A stretch of DNA of 36,488 bases from NCBI GenBank assembly GCA_903861305.1, contig CAIOTT010000013.1, positions 1 to 36,488 on the forward strand. Direction: 5' to 3'. The translations under genes and the position numbers were made by a program. Positions 8,993 through 16,006 of this stretch are shown here, piece by piece. The stretch's first letter is position 1. Each line of letters starts with the position of its first letter. The DNA comes from Candidatus Omnitrophota bacterium. Its GTDB lineage: Bacteria; Omnitrophota; Gorgyraeia; Zapsychrales; Fredricksoniimonadaceae. Under the pieces are notes generated by a model that had not been told where the DNA came from, ran no database searches, and worked only from the letters and a program-made list of their open reading frames with translations.

Positions 8993-9273
8993 TCGATGAC
9001 CCTGGGGACCTTGTAAGAACCGTTCAATTTATCGACAGAAAAAGCAAGCGCTTGCTCCTGGGAAAGGCCTGGCTTCACAGCATCGTCACGAAAAACATTC
9101 TCAACATCAAGCACATGGCTCGTTGGCTTGACAGCGGTAACGTCGAGCACACCCAGCTTTTCCACATAATGAAGGATAGCTTCGAGCTCACGGGCGAACT
9201 TCCCCTCATCGGCAGCTTCAATATGCAAGCGCGCGAGAGCGGCAATATAGCGTACAGTTTTATCATCAACCAT
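8989..9273 (-). CDS. gatC: Asp-tRNA(Asn)/Glu-tRNA(Gln) amidotransferase subunit C
   Basis: GatC is the small 94-residue subunit that wraps around GatA and GatB and stabilises the complex. It has the usual pattern: [20 protein letters not shown] at the N-terminus, [20 protein letters not shown] in the middle, and the [16 protein letters not shown] region before a short C-terminal tail. An AGGG Shine-Dalgarno lies 7 nt before the ATG. It is the first gene of gatC-gatA-gatB. A weak promoter candidate sits in the 57-bp gap behind the sensor-kinase gene. Confidence 0.95.
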   Translation of the reverse strand: MVDDKTVRYIAALARLHIEAADEGKFARELEAILHYVEKLGVLDVTAVKPTSHVLDVENVFRDDAVKPGLSQEQALAFSVDKLNGSYKVPRVIE

Positions 9274-9298
9274 GGTTTTTCCCTGATTTATGCCTCAG

Positions 9299-9327
9299 AA
9301 TATAACACCAGCCACAGGCGGGCACAA
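9299..9327 (-). promoter_or_regulatory. Candidate promoter for gatCAB
   Basis: On the minus strand, TTGTGC (9322-9327), a 17-nt spacer and TATATT (9299-9304) fall in the short gap between the histidine kinase gene and gatC. The -10 is good and the -35 is weak. Readthrough from the upstream gene is equally possible. Confidence 0.4.
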
Positions 9328-9330
9328 GCG

Positions 9331-10980
9331 TTAACTCTCCGATGTCGCATCGAGCTGTTTCAGCCCCTTTGGGATCGTAAAATGGAATTCCGCCCCCAAC
9401 CCGACATCGGAAACGATCCATATCCTGCCGCCATGATCGTCCACGACGCTCTTGGCAATGCTGAGGCCGGCGCCGGTGCCTTCGAACTTTTCAGACACAT
9501 CCAGGCGTTTGAACATGGCGAAAACCTCATCATGGCTCTGCGGTGCAATGCCGATCCCGTTGTCTTTGACAATGAATTCACATTCATTTTCCGTTTCAAG
9601 GAACCTGACGGATATCTTCGGCTGGACATCAGCCCGGCCCGAAGAGAACTTGATCGCGTTGGTCAAAAGATTAAGGAACAGTTCTTTGACTTTTATCGGG
9701 TCGCAGACTATGACCGGCATCTCAGGCTGGACAGTCAACTCGACTTTGTTCTGTCGCAGCTTGTACTCAAGGGTCGCTGTCACGTCATCAATAAGCCGGC
9801 CGATCGCGCAGGATTGATAAGGATTGCGCACGCGCGATATCCTGGTGAGCGCCAAAAGATCGTTAATAAGAGCATTGGCCCTTTCAACGCCGCGGCAAAC
9901 ACCATTAATGCTATCCTGGCCTTTCTTGTCGAGAAGGGTAAAATGATGATTCTTCAGGAAATCCCCATACCAGGCGATGCCCATCAGCGGCGAACGGATA
10001 TCGTGGCTCACCGTATGGACAAAACGGTCCAGCTCATGATTGACCTTTTCGAGATCTTTTTTCTGCTGCGTAATAAGGTCAAGGTTGGACTGAAGCTCCT
10101 TGCTTTGTTCTTCCAGGCGCCCCCTGGCGTCAGACAATTGCGCGGACATGCGATTGAACTCGCGGCTCAGCTCCCCCAGCTCATCCCGGGATGATTCAGG
10201 AAGTTTGATCTTGAGATTCCCGCCGCCGATCTCATGGGTCGCCTTTAGCAGTTGGCGCATGGGACGGTTGATGCCGCTGACGATGGACAAAGCAAGCCCC
10301 ATGCCCGTGAGAAAACTGAATATGAACACCACCCAGAGAAACTCTTCCGTCGTTAACTCATAATTCTTCGCGTTCATCTCCGAGGTCTTGGCAAACGTCT
10401 GGACCTGCGTGAGGAGCTTTTCAAGTTCATTGCTGAGTTTACGCTCATCCGAATGGATCTGATCAATATCCTCAACAGAGATCTCATAATGGCCTTCCTT
10501 GACCATCCCAAAGATCTGCCCCGCCATGGCGTCGTAATGGATATGCGCTTTCTCGATCTCCTTGAGGATGTCCGCCACACGCTCGAGGTCATCGCGCGTC
10601 TTGGATGACTTGACGGAACGCAGGGATTCAGAAATGAGCATCTTGCTGTTGACGATATTGATCGCCCCTTCCTTGGCCAAAGCGTCAAAATCCTTCCGCG
10701 CAAGTTGGGTATGAAAAAGCAAATGCTCCTTGCGCGCCGGGGAAACCTGCTGATAAGCAAGCTCCTCGGCAATACGCCGCAACCTTTCAAATATGATGGC
10801 CTTCTGCAACTGATGCTTCGTCACCGTGGTCACGGTCTGCATCAGGGCGACGTCTTTCTTGACAACTCCATGCAGTTCGCTGCTCACGCTCTTGAGGAGG
10901 CCAAAACTGATGACGCCGTTAACCGCCAGGACGATCAACAGCAGTGAAATGAGGGAAATGATCTTGGTGGATATTTTCAT
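9331..10980 (-). CDS. Sensor histidine kinase (HAMP, HisKA, HATPase)
   Basis: The 549-residue membrane sensor kinase has a first transmembrane helix at about residues 7-28, an extracytoplasmic helical sensor region (30-210) with no recognised ligand domain, and a second transmembrane helix at about 213-235. A HAMP linker (236-290) and a coiled-coil (285-318) lead to the HisKA domain, with phosphoacceptor H326 in HTVSHDIRSPL. The ATPase domain shows the N-box (NLLTNAIKFS, N441), G1-box DNGIGI (473-478) and G2-box GTGAGLSI (501-508). All catalytic landmarks are intact. No response regulator is encoded nearby, so it is an orphan kinase whose partner and signal cannot be read from context. The start overlaps the ybgC stop by 4 bp. 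Confidence 0.93.
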   Translation of the reverse strand: MKISTKIISLISLLLIVLAVNGVISFGLLKSVSSELHGVVKKDVALMQTVTTVTKHQLQKAIIFERLRRIAEELAYQQVSPARKEHLLFHTQLARKDFDALAKEGAINIVNSKMLISESLRSVKSSKTRDDLERVADILKEIEKAHIHYDAMAGQIFGMVKEGHYEISVEDIDQIHSDERKLSNELEKLLTQVQTFAKTSEMNAKNYELTTEEFLWVVFIFSFLTGMGLALSIVSGINRPMRQLLKATHEIGGGNLKIKLPESSRDELGELSREFNRMSAQLSDARGRLEEQSKELQSNLDLITQQKKDLEKVNHELDRFVHTVSHDIRSPLMGIAWYGDFLKNHHFTLLDKKGQDSINGVCRGVERANALINDLLALTRISRVRNPYQSCAIGRLIDDVTATLEYKLRQNKVELTVQPEMPVIVCDPIKVKELFLNLLTNAIKFSSGRADVQPKISVRFLETENECEFIVKDNGIGIAPQSHDEVFAMFKRLDVSEKFEGTGAGLSIAKSVVDDHGGRIWIVSDVGLGAEFHFTIPKGLKQLDATSES

Positions 10981-11369
10981 GAAGTCTCCAGCCGTGAGCG
11001 CAGGTCTTCCGGTAATGGATGTGGTTTAAAATCCCGGCTAAGGCAGACCAGGGATACCTCCGCATCAACTAGGACCCTGTTGTCGAGCGCAGACCTGACC
11101 TGCTGGATAAAGAAGATCTGGACCCCCGTGACCTTGGCCACCCTGGCATCGCAGACGATGGTATCCCCGTAACGCGCAGGGCTTTTATATGCCACATTGC
11201 ACTGGCGCACAGCATAGATGAGGCCCCTGTCGGAAAAAGCCTTCACGCCAAGACCCAGGTCCTCGAAGAATTGAGTCCTGGCTTCTTCAAGGAACTTCAA
11301 ATAATTGGCGTAATACACCACCCCGCCGGCATCCGTGTCATGATAATAAATTTTGCGCTGTATAGACAT
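10977..11369 (-). CDS. ybgC: YbgC-like acyl-CoA thioesterase (hotdog fold)
   Basis: This 130-residue 4HBT-family thioesterase is recognised by its opening segment YYHDTDAGGVVYYANYLKF. The second Asp (D13) corresponds to the catalytic Asp of E. coli YbgC (D18). YbgC proteins hydrolyse acyl-CoA or acyl-ACP and in many diderms accompany tol-pal; no tol-pal genes are visible here. The ATG at 11369 lies inside the 3' end of rsmA, a 32-bp overlap. A shorter start is unlikely because the catalytic motif is already at residue 13. Confidence 0.88.
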   Translation of the reverse strand: MSIQRKIYYHDTDAGGVVYYANYLKFLEEARTQFFEDLGLGVKAFSDRGLIYAVRQCNVAYKSPARYGDTIVCDARVAKVTGVQIFFIQQVRSALDNRVLVDAEVSLVCLSRDFKPHPLPEDLRSRLETS

Positions 11370-12159
11370 TGGCTATCCTTGCGTAATCACTGATGGTCAG
11401 GTCCCCCGCCCGCAATTCCGGCTTGACGCCCGCCTGCTCCAGCACGGCATGCGTCCTCTCTTTGGAACAAAGAGACGCGAGTGAATTCAGGACATTCTTG
11501 CGGCGCTGCTGAAAAGCCTGACGCACCACGCGCACAAAATCCCCTTCATCCAAAATGGTCTCTGCCGGCTTGTCACGCAGATCGAAGCGCATGAAACAGG
11601 ACATGACCTTCGGGGCCGGCCTGAACGCCGCGGGACTTATTTTAAAAAGCATCGCCGGCACAGAGAACATCTGTACAAAACAGGTCAGGGATGAATAATC
11701 CCTGCTCCCGGGCCGGGCGATAAGCCGCGCGCCGAATTCGTACTGCACCGTCATAAAAAGCGTCGTGAACATTGCCCGCTGCTCCATGGCCATGGCGATG
11801 ATAGGCGTTGAAATATTATACGGGACGTTCCCCACGACCTTGACCGGTTTATCGCCCAATATTGAAAGATCGAACTTCAGGATGTCCTCCCGGTGGACCT
11901 CAACATTGCGGCCCGCGAATTCTGCTGCAAGACGGGGCGCCAGCACATGGTCGGCTTCCACCGCAATGACTTTGTTGACGCAGGGTGCCAGCAACCGCGT
12001 CAGAGCGCCCTGGCCGGGGCCGATCTCCAGGATCGTTTCATCCGCATTGAGCTCACAGGCATCAACGAGACGCGCCATGACCTTCTGATCCACAAGGAAA
12101 TTCTGTCCCAGGCGTTTCTTGGGAACGAACAAAGGGTCAATGCCCTCGAAAAGCTTCAC
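11338..12159 (-). CDS. rsmA: 16S rRNA dimethyladenosine transferase RsmA (KsgA)
   Basis: RsmA uses SAM to dimethylate A1518 and A1519 in the 3'-terminal helix of 16S rRNA during late 30S assembly. The 273-residue protein has KKRLGQNFLVD near residues 14-24, the SAM-binding motif EIGPGQGALT (45-54), an acidic VEAD ligand loop near 67-70 and the catalytic NVPYNIST motif (111-118). Length is normal. It follows pdxA with a 4-bp overlap and precedes ybgC. The order surA-pdxA-rsmA matches the well-known enterobacterial arrangement. Confidence 0.96.
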   Translation of the reverse strand: MKLFEGIDPLFVPKKRLGQNFLVDQKVMARLVDACELNADETILEIGPGQGALTRLLAPCVNKVIAVEADHVLAPRLAAEFAGRNVEVHREDILKFDLSILGDKPVKVVGNVPYNISTPIIAMAMEQRAMFTTLFMTVQYEFGARLIARPGSRDYSSLTCFVQMFSVPAMLFKISPAAFRPAPKVMSCFMRFDLRDKPAETILDEGDFVRVVRQAFQQRRKNVLNSLASLCSKERTHAVLEQAGVKPELRAGDLTISDYARIANVYTAQNLLS

Positions 12160-13097
12160 ATGATCTCCATGGCCTGGATGATGGCAGCCTTCATGGAACC
12201 GGGATCCGCCAAAGACCTTCCAGCAATATCAAAAGCCGTGCCATGGGCCGGCGAGGTGCGGATGAACGGCAGGCCCACGGTCACATTCACAAGCCGGTCA
12301 AAATAGCTGGCCTTGAGAAAAGGCAAGGCCTGATCATGGTACATCGAAACAATGAGATCATACCCTTCACGGACATGGGGCTCAAACACCGTATCAGCAG
12401 GAAAAGGCCCCCTTACATCCAGGCCTGACACGCGTAATTTCTTAATGGCCGGGATGATCCGGGTGATTTCCTCCCGGCCCATATGTCCGCCCTCACCGGC
12501 GTGGGGATTAAGCCCGCACACAGCGATGCGCGGCCGTTTGATATGATACCGTTCACGCAGGAATGAAGCCGTGGCCTTCACTACAGAATACACTTTAACC
12601 GCCGTCACCAGCTCTGAAAGTTCTTTGACAGGCACATGCCGGGTGGCCAGAACGACCCTCAGCTGACCGGCGACAAACAGCATTTCAACATGATCGCATG
12701 AAAACTCATGTGCCAGGAATGTTGTATGCCCCTTGAATCCGGGAGAAAAAGGGATGATCCATTCTTTCGAAACAGGAGCTGTCACCAGCGCGTCCGCGCC
12801 TCCCGTCCTAATGAGTTTGACCGCCTGCTGGAGATAGAGCAAAGCATCAAGTCCCGCCGCCGCTGAAGGTTTCCCGGGCCGATGGACCGCTTTGTCATCC
12901 CCGGCAACATGAATGAAGGACAGGGCCGCCGCCTTCTTCCTGCAATACCGCCGAAAAACATCTTCATTGCCAATGAGAACGAACTCGTACCCCTTTACGG
13001 GATATAACGCCTCCAGCGCTGCCGCCGTGACCTCAGGACCGACCCCGCAGGGGTCTCCCATCGTGACCGCGATCACCCTGCTATTTGATCTCGACAT
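12156..13097 (-). CDS. pdxA: 4-hydroxythreonine-4-phosphate dehydrogenase PdxA
   Basis: PdxA performs the NAD-dependent oxidation of 4-phosphohydroxy-L-threonine in DXP-dependent vitamin B6 synthesis. The 313-residue protein starts with the family pattern VTMGDPCGVGPEV. It contains the metal-binding histidine regions GFKGHTTFLAHEF, CGLNPHAGEGGHMGREE and SMYHDQALPFLK, and ends with the typical RTSPAHGTAFDIAG block. Length is slightly short but complete. The gene overlaps the 3' end of the surA-like gene by 17 bp and rsmA by 4 bp. Other B6 genes are not in the window. Confidence 0.94.
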   Translation of the reverse strand: MSRSNSRVIAVTMGDPCGVGPEVTAAALEALYPVKGYEFVLIGNEDVFRRYCRKKAAALSFIHVAGDDKAVHRPGKPSAAAGLDALLYLQQAVKLIRTGGADALVTAPVSKEWIIPFSPGFKGHTTFLAHEFSCDHVEMLFVAGQLRVVLATRHVPVKELSELVTAVKVYSVVKATASFLRERYHIKRPRIAVCGLNPHAGEGGHMGREEITRIIPAIKKLRVSGLDVRGPFPADTVFEPHVREGYDLIVSMYHDQALPFLKASYFDRLVNVTVGLPFIRTSPAHGTAFDIAGRSLADPGSMKAAIIQAMEIM

Positions 13098-14031
13098 ACG
13101 CTTTCTTCCTCAACTTCTCGACCCATGCGCCAAAAGATTCCTTGAACTTTGCCTCAAATACTTTCTGATAGATATCCTCTTTCAGCTCCTGCAAGGTCGG
13201 CGTCACTCCCGCAGTACGCCCGGTCAATTTCAGGATATAAAGACCTTCAGGGACCCTGAGGATATCGGTAACATCCCCGACATTCATGGTATCTACTTTT
13301 ACCTTGAATTCAGGGCTTAGGCTGGAATCGAACACCTCACCGATATCAGGCAGTTCGGAATAGGCCTTGGCCACGGTTTTGAAATCCGATCCGCCCTTGA
13401 TCTGTTCAAGCGCGGCTTTCATTTTTGTCATCCCCTCATCATTGCCGGCATCCGCCTTGATAAAGATCGACTGAAGGTATACCCTCGAAGCACGGCTATA
13501 ATCCTTCAGATGCGCGTTATAAAAATCAGTTACATCCTGGGGATTGACCGTGATCTTGTCGCGGACCTCCTGCGTCACGATATAACGCGCCTTGAGCTGG
13601 TTCTCGATCTTTTTGCGGATATCCGAGATGGTAACGCCTTCTTTATTGATCTCGGTGAGAAAATCCTGAGTGGACGGATACCTGGCTTTGATCTCGTTCA
13701 TGCGGTCATCGATGACTTTTACACGGATCTGCATGCTCTGACGATTGGCCTCCGCAAGGATCAACTTGTCCTCGACAAGCTGACCGACGCCTTTGGACTG
13801 GTATTCATCCATGATCTCCTTGATATCCTTCGCGTTCCGGCCTTCAATGCGCAACTGGGCATAAATGCTGCGCAGATAATCCTGGAGGTCTTTGGCCGTT
13901 ATCACGTCACTGTCAACGACCGCGACAATGCCGTCTTCAAGGGCACGTGCAGGCGCAATGCCGCCGGACATGTACATGATAAAACCCAATAAGAACACCT
14001 TGATAACAGATGAACAATATTTTGATCGCAT
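13081..14031 (-). CDS. SurA/PpiC-like periplasmic chaperone, probably without isomerase activity
   Basis: The 316-residue exported protein has a signal peptide (about residues 1-31, ending in an ARA-type cleavage site) and a SurA-like N-terminal chaperone domain (DGIVAVVDSDVITAKDLQDY, then GVGQLVEDKLILAEANR). A parvulin-like domain occupies about residues 180-275. The parvulin scaffold is visible (GGSDFKTVAKAYSELPDIGE, PEGLYILKL). However, the active-site histidines expected in the HIL and GYHII motifs appear as YLQSIFI and GLYILKL, so a chaperone role is more likely than proline isomerisation. In diderms this factor escorts outer-membrane proteins. It lies 18 bp after the mini-Mfd gene and overlaps pdxA by 17 bp, the SurA-PdxA-RsmA order known from E. 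coli. Confidence 0.85.
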   Translation of the reverse strand: MRSKYCSSVIKVFLLGFIMYMSGGIAPARALEDGIVAVVDSDVITAKDLQDYLRSIYAQLRIEGRNAKDIKEIMDEYQSKGVGQLVEDKLILAEANRQSMQIRVKVIDDRMNEIKARYPSTQDFLTEINKEGVTISDIRKKIENQLKARYIVTQEVRDKITVNPQDVTDFYNAHLKDYSRASRVYLQSIFIKADAGNDEGMTKMKAALEQIKGGSDFKTVAKAYSELPDIGEVFDSSLSPEFKVKVDTMNVGDVTDILRVPEGLYILKLTGRTAGVTPTLQELKEDIYQKVFEAKFKESFGAWVEKLRKKAYVEIK

Positions 14032-14049
14032 CCTTTGTCTCCTGTTACA

Positions 14050-15936
14050 TTATGCCGGCTTCACGCCGGACTTGATGTTTTCGATCGATTCCTTCAGCAA
14101 GCGGCAATAAAGGTCAAAACCGATCGACGATATATAACCATGTTGCTGCTGGCCCAGCAGATTGCCCGCTCCGCGGATCTGCAGGTCCTCAAAGGCGATA
14201 TTGAACCCGGCTCCAAGGTCGCTGAACTTTCCAAGCGCTTCAAGCCGCCGGCGCGCAATACCGGAAAGAAGGCTTCCCTCGGGAACAATAAAATACGCAT
14301 ACGCCTTTACATCCATCCGCCCCACCCGGCCACGCAGCTGGTGCAGGTCCGAAAGGCCAAAACGGTCCGCTCTGTTAACAATGAGCGTATTGGCGTTAGG
14401 AATATCAATACCGGATTCTATTATAGTGGTGCACACCAAACAATCAATCTGCCCTTTAAGAAATTGAAGCATGACCTTTTCCAGCTCACGCCCCGGCATT
14501 TGCCCGTGCCCGACCGCAAGCTTCACGCGTGGCACCAGGCGCTGGATGATCTGGGCCACAGGCATGATATCTTCCACATGATTATGCAAAAAAAAGATCT
14601 GCCCGCCGCGGTTCAGTTCCCGTTCAATGGCCTCCCTGATAAGGTCTTCATCAAAATTGATCATGTGCGTGGAGACGGGGATCCTGTTCTGGGGAGGCGT
14701 GGATATCACGGACATATCACGGCAGCCGGCCATGGCCATGTAAAGCGTCCTTGGGATAGGGGTCGCCGTCAAGGTCAGGACATCCGCCAGAAGCTTCATG
14801 TGTTTCAGCCGTTCTTTCGCTGTCACCCCGAAACGCTGTTCTTCATCGATAATGATAAGCCCCAGGTCTTTGAAAGAAACGTCTTTGGATAAAAGCCTAT
14901 GCGTGCCAATAAGGATGTCGACCTTACCCTCCATGGTCTCTTGTAGGATCGCCATTTGTTCGCCATGCGTGCGGAAACGGGACACCATCCCCAGGCGAAC
15001 GGGAAAATCTTTCATGCGCCGTGAAAAGTTATAATAATGCTGCTCCGCGAGGACCGTTGTCGGCACCAGGACCGCCACCTGTTTGCCGCCCATGACCGCC
15101 TTGAAAGCCGCACGCATGGCAACTTCCGTCTTGCCATAACCCACGTCACCGCATAAAAGACGGTCCATCGGACGCTGAGAGACCATGTCGGCCTTGACTT
15201 CCGCCGTCGCTTTAGACTGATCAGGCGTTTCCGTAAAAGGGAATCGTTTTTCAAACTCCTGCTGCCAGGCGTTATCCGCCGGGAACACAAACCCTTTAAG
15301 GCTCTCCCGCGCGGCCTGAACATGGAGCAGTTCAGCGGCCAGATGCTGAAGGCGTTTCTCTATCTGACGCCGGACTTTTTCCCATTCACGGCTTCCGAGT
15401 TTGAAAAGGCGCGGAGGCCTCTTTGAAAAACCGATATATTTCTGCACCAGATGCAGGTCATGCCGCGGCACAAAGAGCTTGTCGCCGCCCTCATATTCGA
15501 TGACAAAATGTTCCAGGTCCTTCTGGTCGATCGCGATATCTTCAACGCCGAGAAAACGCCCAATGCCATGGATATTGTGGACGACATAATCACCCTTCTC
15601 GATGTCGACAAAATTGCTGAGGGGCATCTCCGATCTAAAAGAAGCTTTCTGTCCGCGCTCTTTGGCCGGAAGGATAATGACAGCCCTGTGCTCCCAGATG
15701 TTCTTGCCCGAAAGGAGGTTGAATGTATAAATGCGGTGAACCTTCTCATCTTCCATATCCATCCGGATGGGCGCGTCAAAATTGACCGGAAAAATATCGA
15801 TGATGCCCCCGCGGACAGCGAACTCCCCCGCCTCGGCAACAGTCTTGGCGCGGGAATATCCGAATTGCGTAAGATCGCGGATGATCTGGTCGGAAGGGAT
15901 GTTCTGGAGTAAGAAATACTTAAGGGACCTGAACAT
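14050..15936 (-). CDS. mfd: Mfd-like RNA polymerase translocase, strongly shortened
   Basis: The 628-residue product matches only the centre of transcription-repair coupling factor, usually about 1,100-1,200 residues. Residues 12-92 match part of the UvrB-like D1b region (GEFAVRGGIIDIFP). Residues 114-167 form the RNA-polymerase-interacting domain (GDYVVHNIHGIGRFLG, KLFVPRHDLHLVQKYIG). Residues 230-600 form the SF2 translocase with Walker A GDVGYGKT (263-270), DEEQ (364-367), TATPIPR (390-396) and QLRGRVGR (533-540). Domains 1a and 2, D3 and the autoinhibitory D7 are absent. The start is uncertain: no Shine-Dalgarno precedes the ATG at 15936, the frame stays open further upstream, and a strong terminator sits 20 bp before it. 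It could be a working compact Mfd, a decayed gene or an assembly artefact. Confidence 0.8.
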   Translation of the reverse strand: MFRSLKYFLLQNIPSDQIIRDLTQFGYSRAKTVAEAGEFAVRGGIIDIFPVNFDAPIRMDMEDEKVHRIYTFNLLSGKNIWEHRAVIILPAKERGQKASFRSEMPLSNFVDIEKGDYVVHNIHGIGRFLGVEDIAIDQKDLEHFVIEYEGGDKLFVPRHDLHLVQKYIGFSKRPPRLFKLGSREWEKVRRQIEKRLQHLAAELLHVQAARESLKGFVFPADNAWQQEFEKRFPFTETPDQSKATAEVKADMVSQRPMDRLLCGDVGYGKTEVAMRAAFKAVMGGKQVAVLVPTTVLAEQHYYNFSRRMKDFPVRLGMVSRFRTHGEQMAILQETMEGKVDILIGTHRLLSKDVSFKDLGLIIIDEEQRFGVTAKERLKHMKLLADVLTLTATPIPRTLYMAMAGCRDMSVISTPPQNRIPVSTHMINFDEDLIREAIERELNRGGQIFFLHNHVEDIMPVAQIIQRLVPRVKLAVGHGQMPGRELEKVMLQFLKGQIDCLVCTTIIESGIDIPNANTLIVNRADRFGLSDLHQLRGRVGRMDVKAYAYFIVPEGSLLSGIARRRLEALGKFSDLGAGFNIAFEDLQIRGAGNLLGQQQHGYISSIGFDLYCRLLKESIENIKSGVKPA

Positions 15937-15956
15937 AGGAGGATATGAACATAAAA

Positions 15957-15988
15957 CCCCTGGCCCCGTGAACGATCGGGGCCAGGGG
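15957..15988 (-). terminator. Strong intrinsic terminator after secDF
   Basis: A perfect GC-rich 12-bp inverted repeat (arms 15957-15968 and 15977-15988, 8-nt loop; one further A-T pair outside) is followed on the minus strand by TTTTATG. It starts about 18 nt after the secDF stop and should end that transcript. The mfd-like reading frame begins only 20 bp beyond it. Confidence 0.8.
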
Positions 15989-16006
15989 TGAGAAACTATT
16001 CCCTGC

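Noticed and set aside
9052-10194. 380-codon plus-strand open frame across gatC and the histidine kinase
   Set aside because: It spans two real minus-strand genes and their gap, with no recognisable domain.
15937-15971. Plus-strand AGGAGG followed by an 8-codon mini-ORF running into the terminator palindrome
   Set aside because: The SD-to-ATG spacing is only 2 nt, no plus-strand gene follows, and the palindrome is explained by the secDF terminator.
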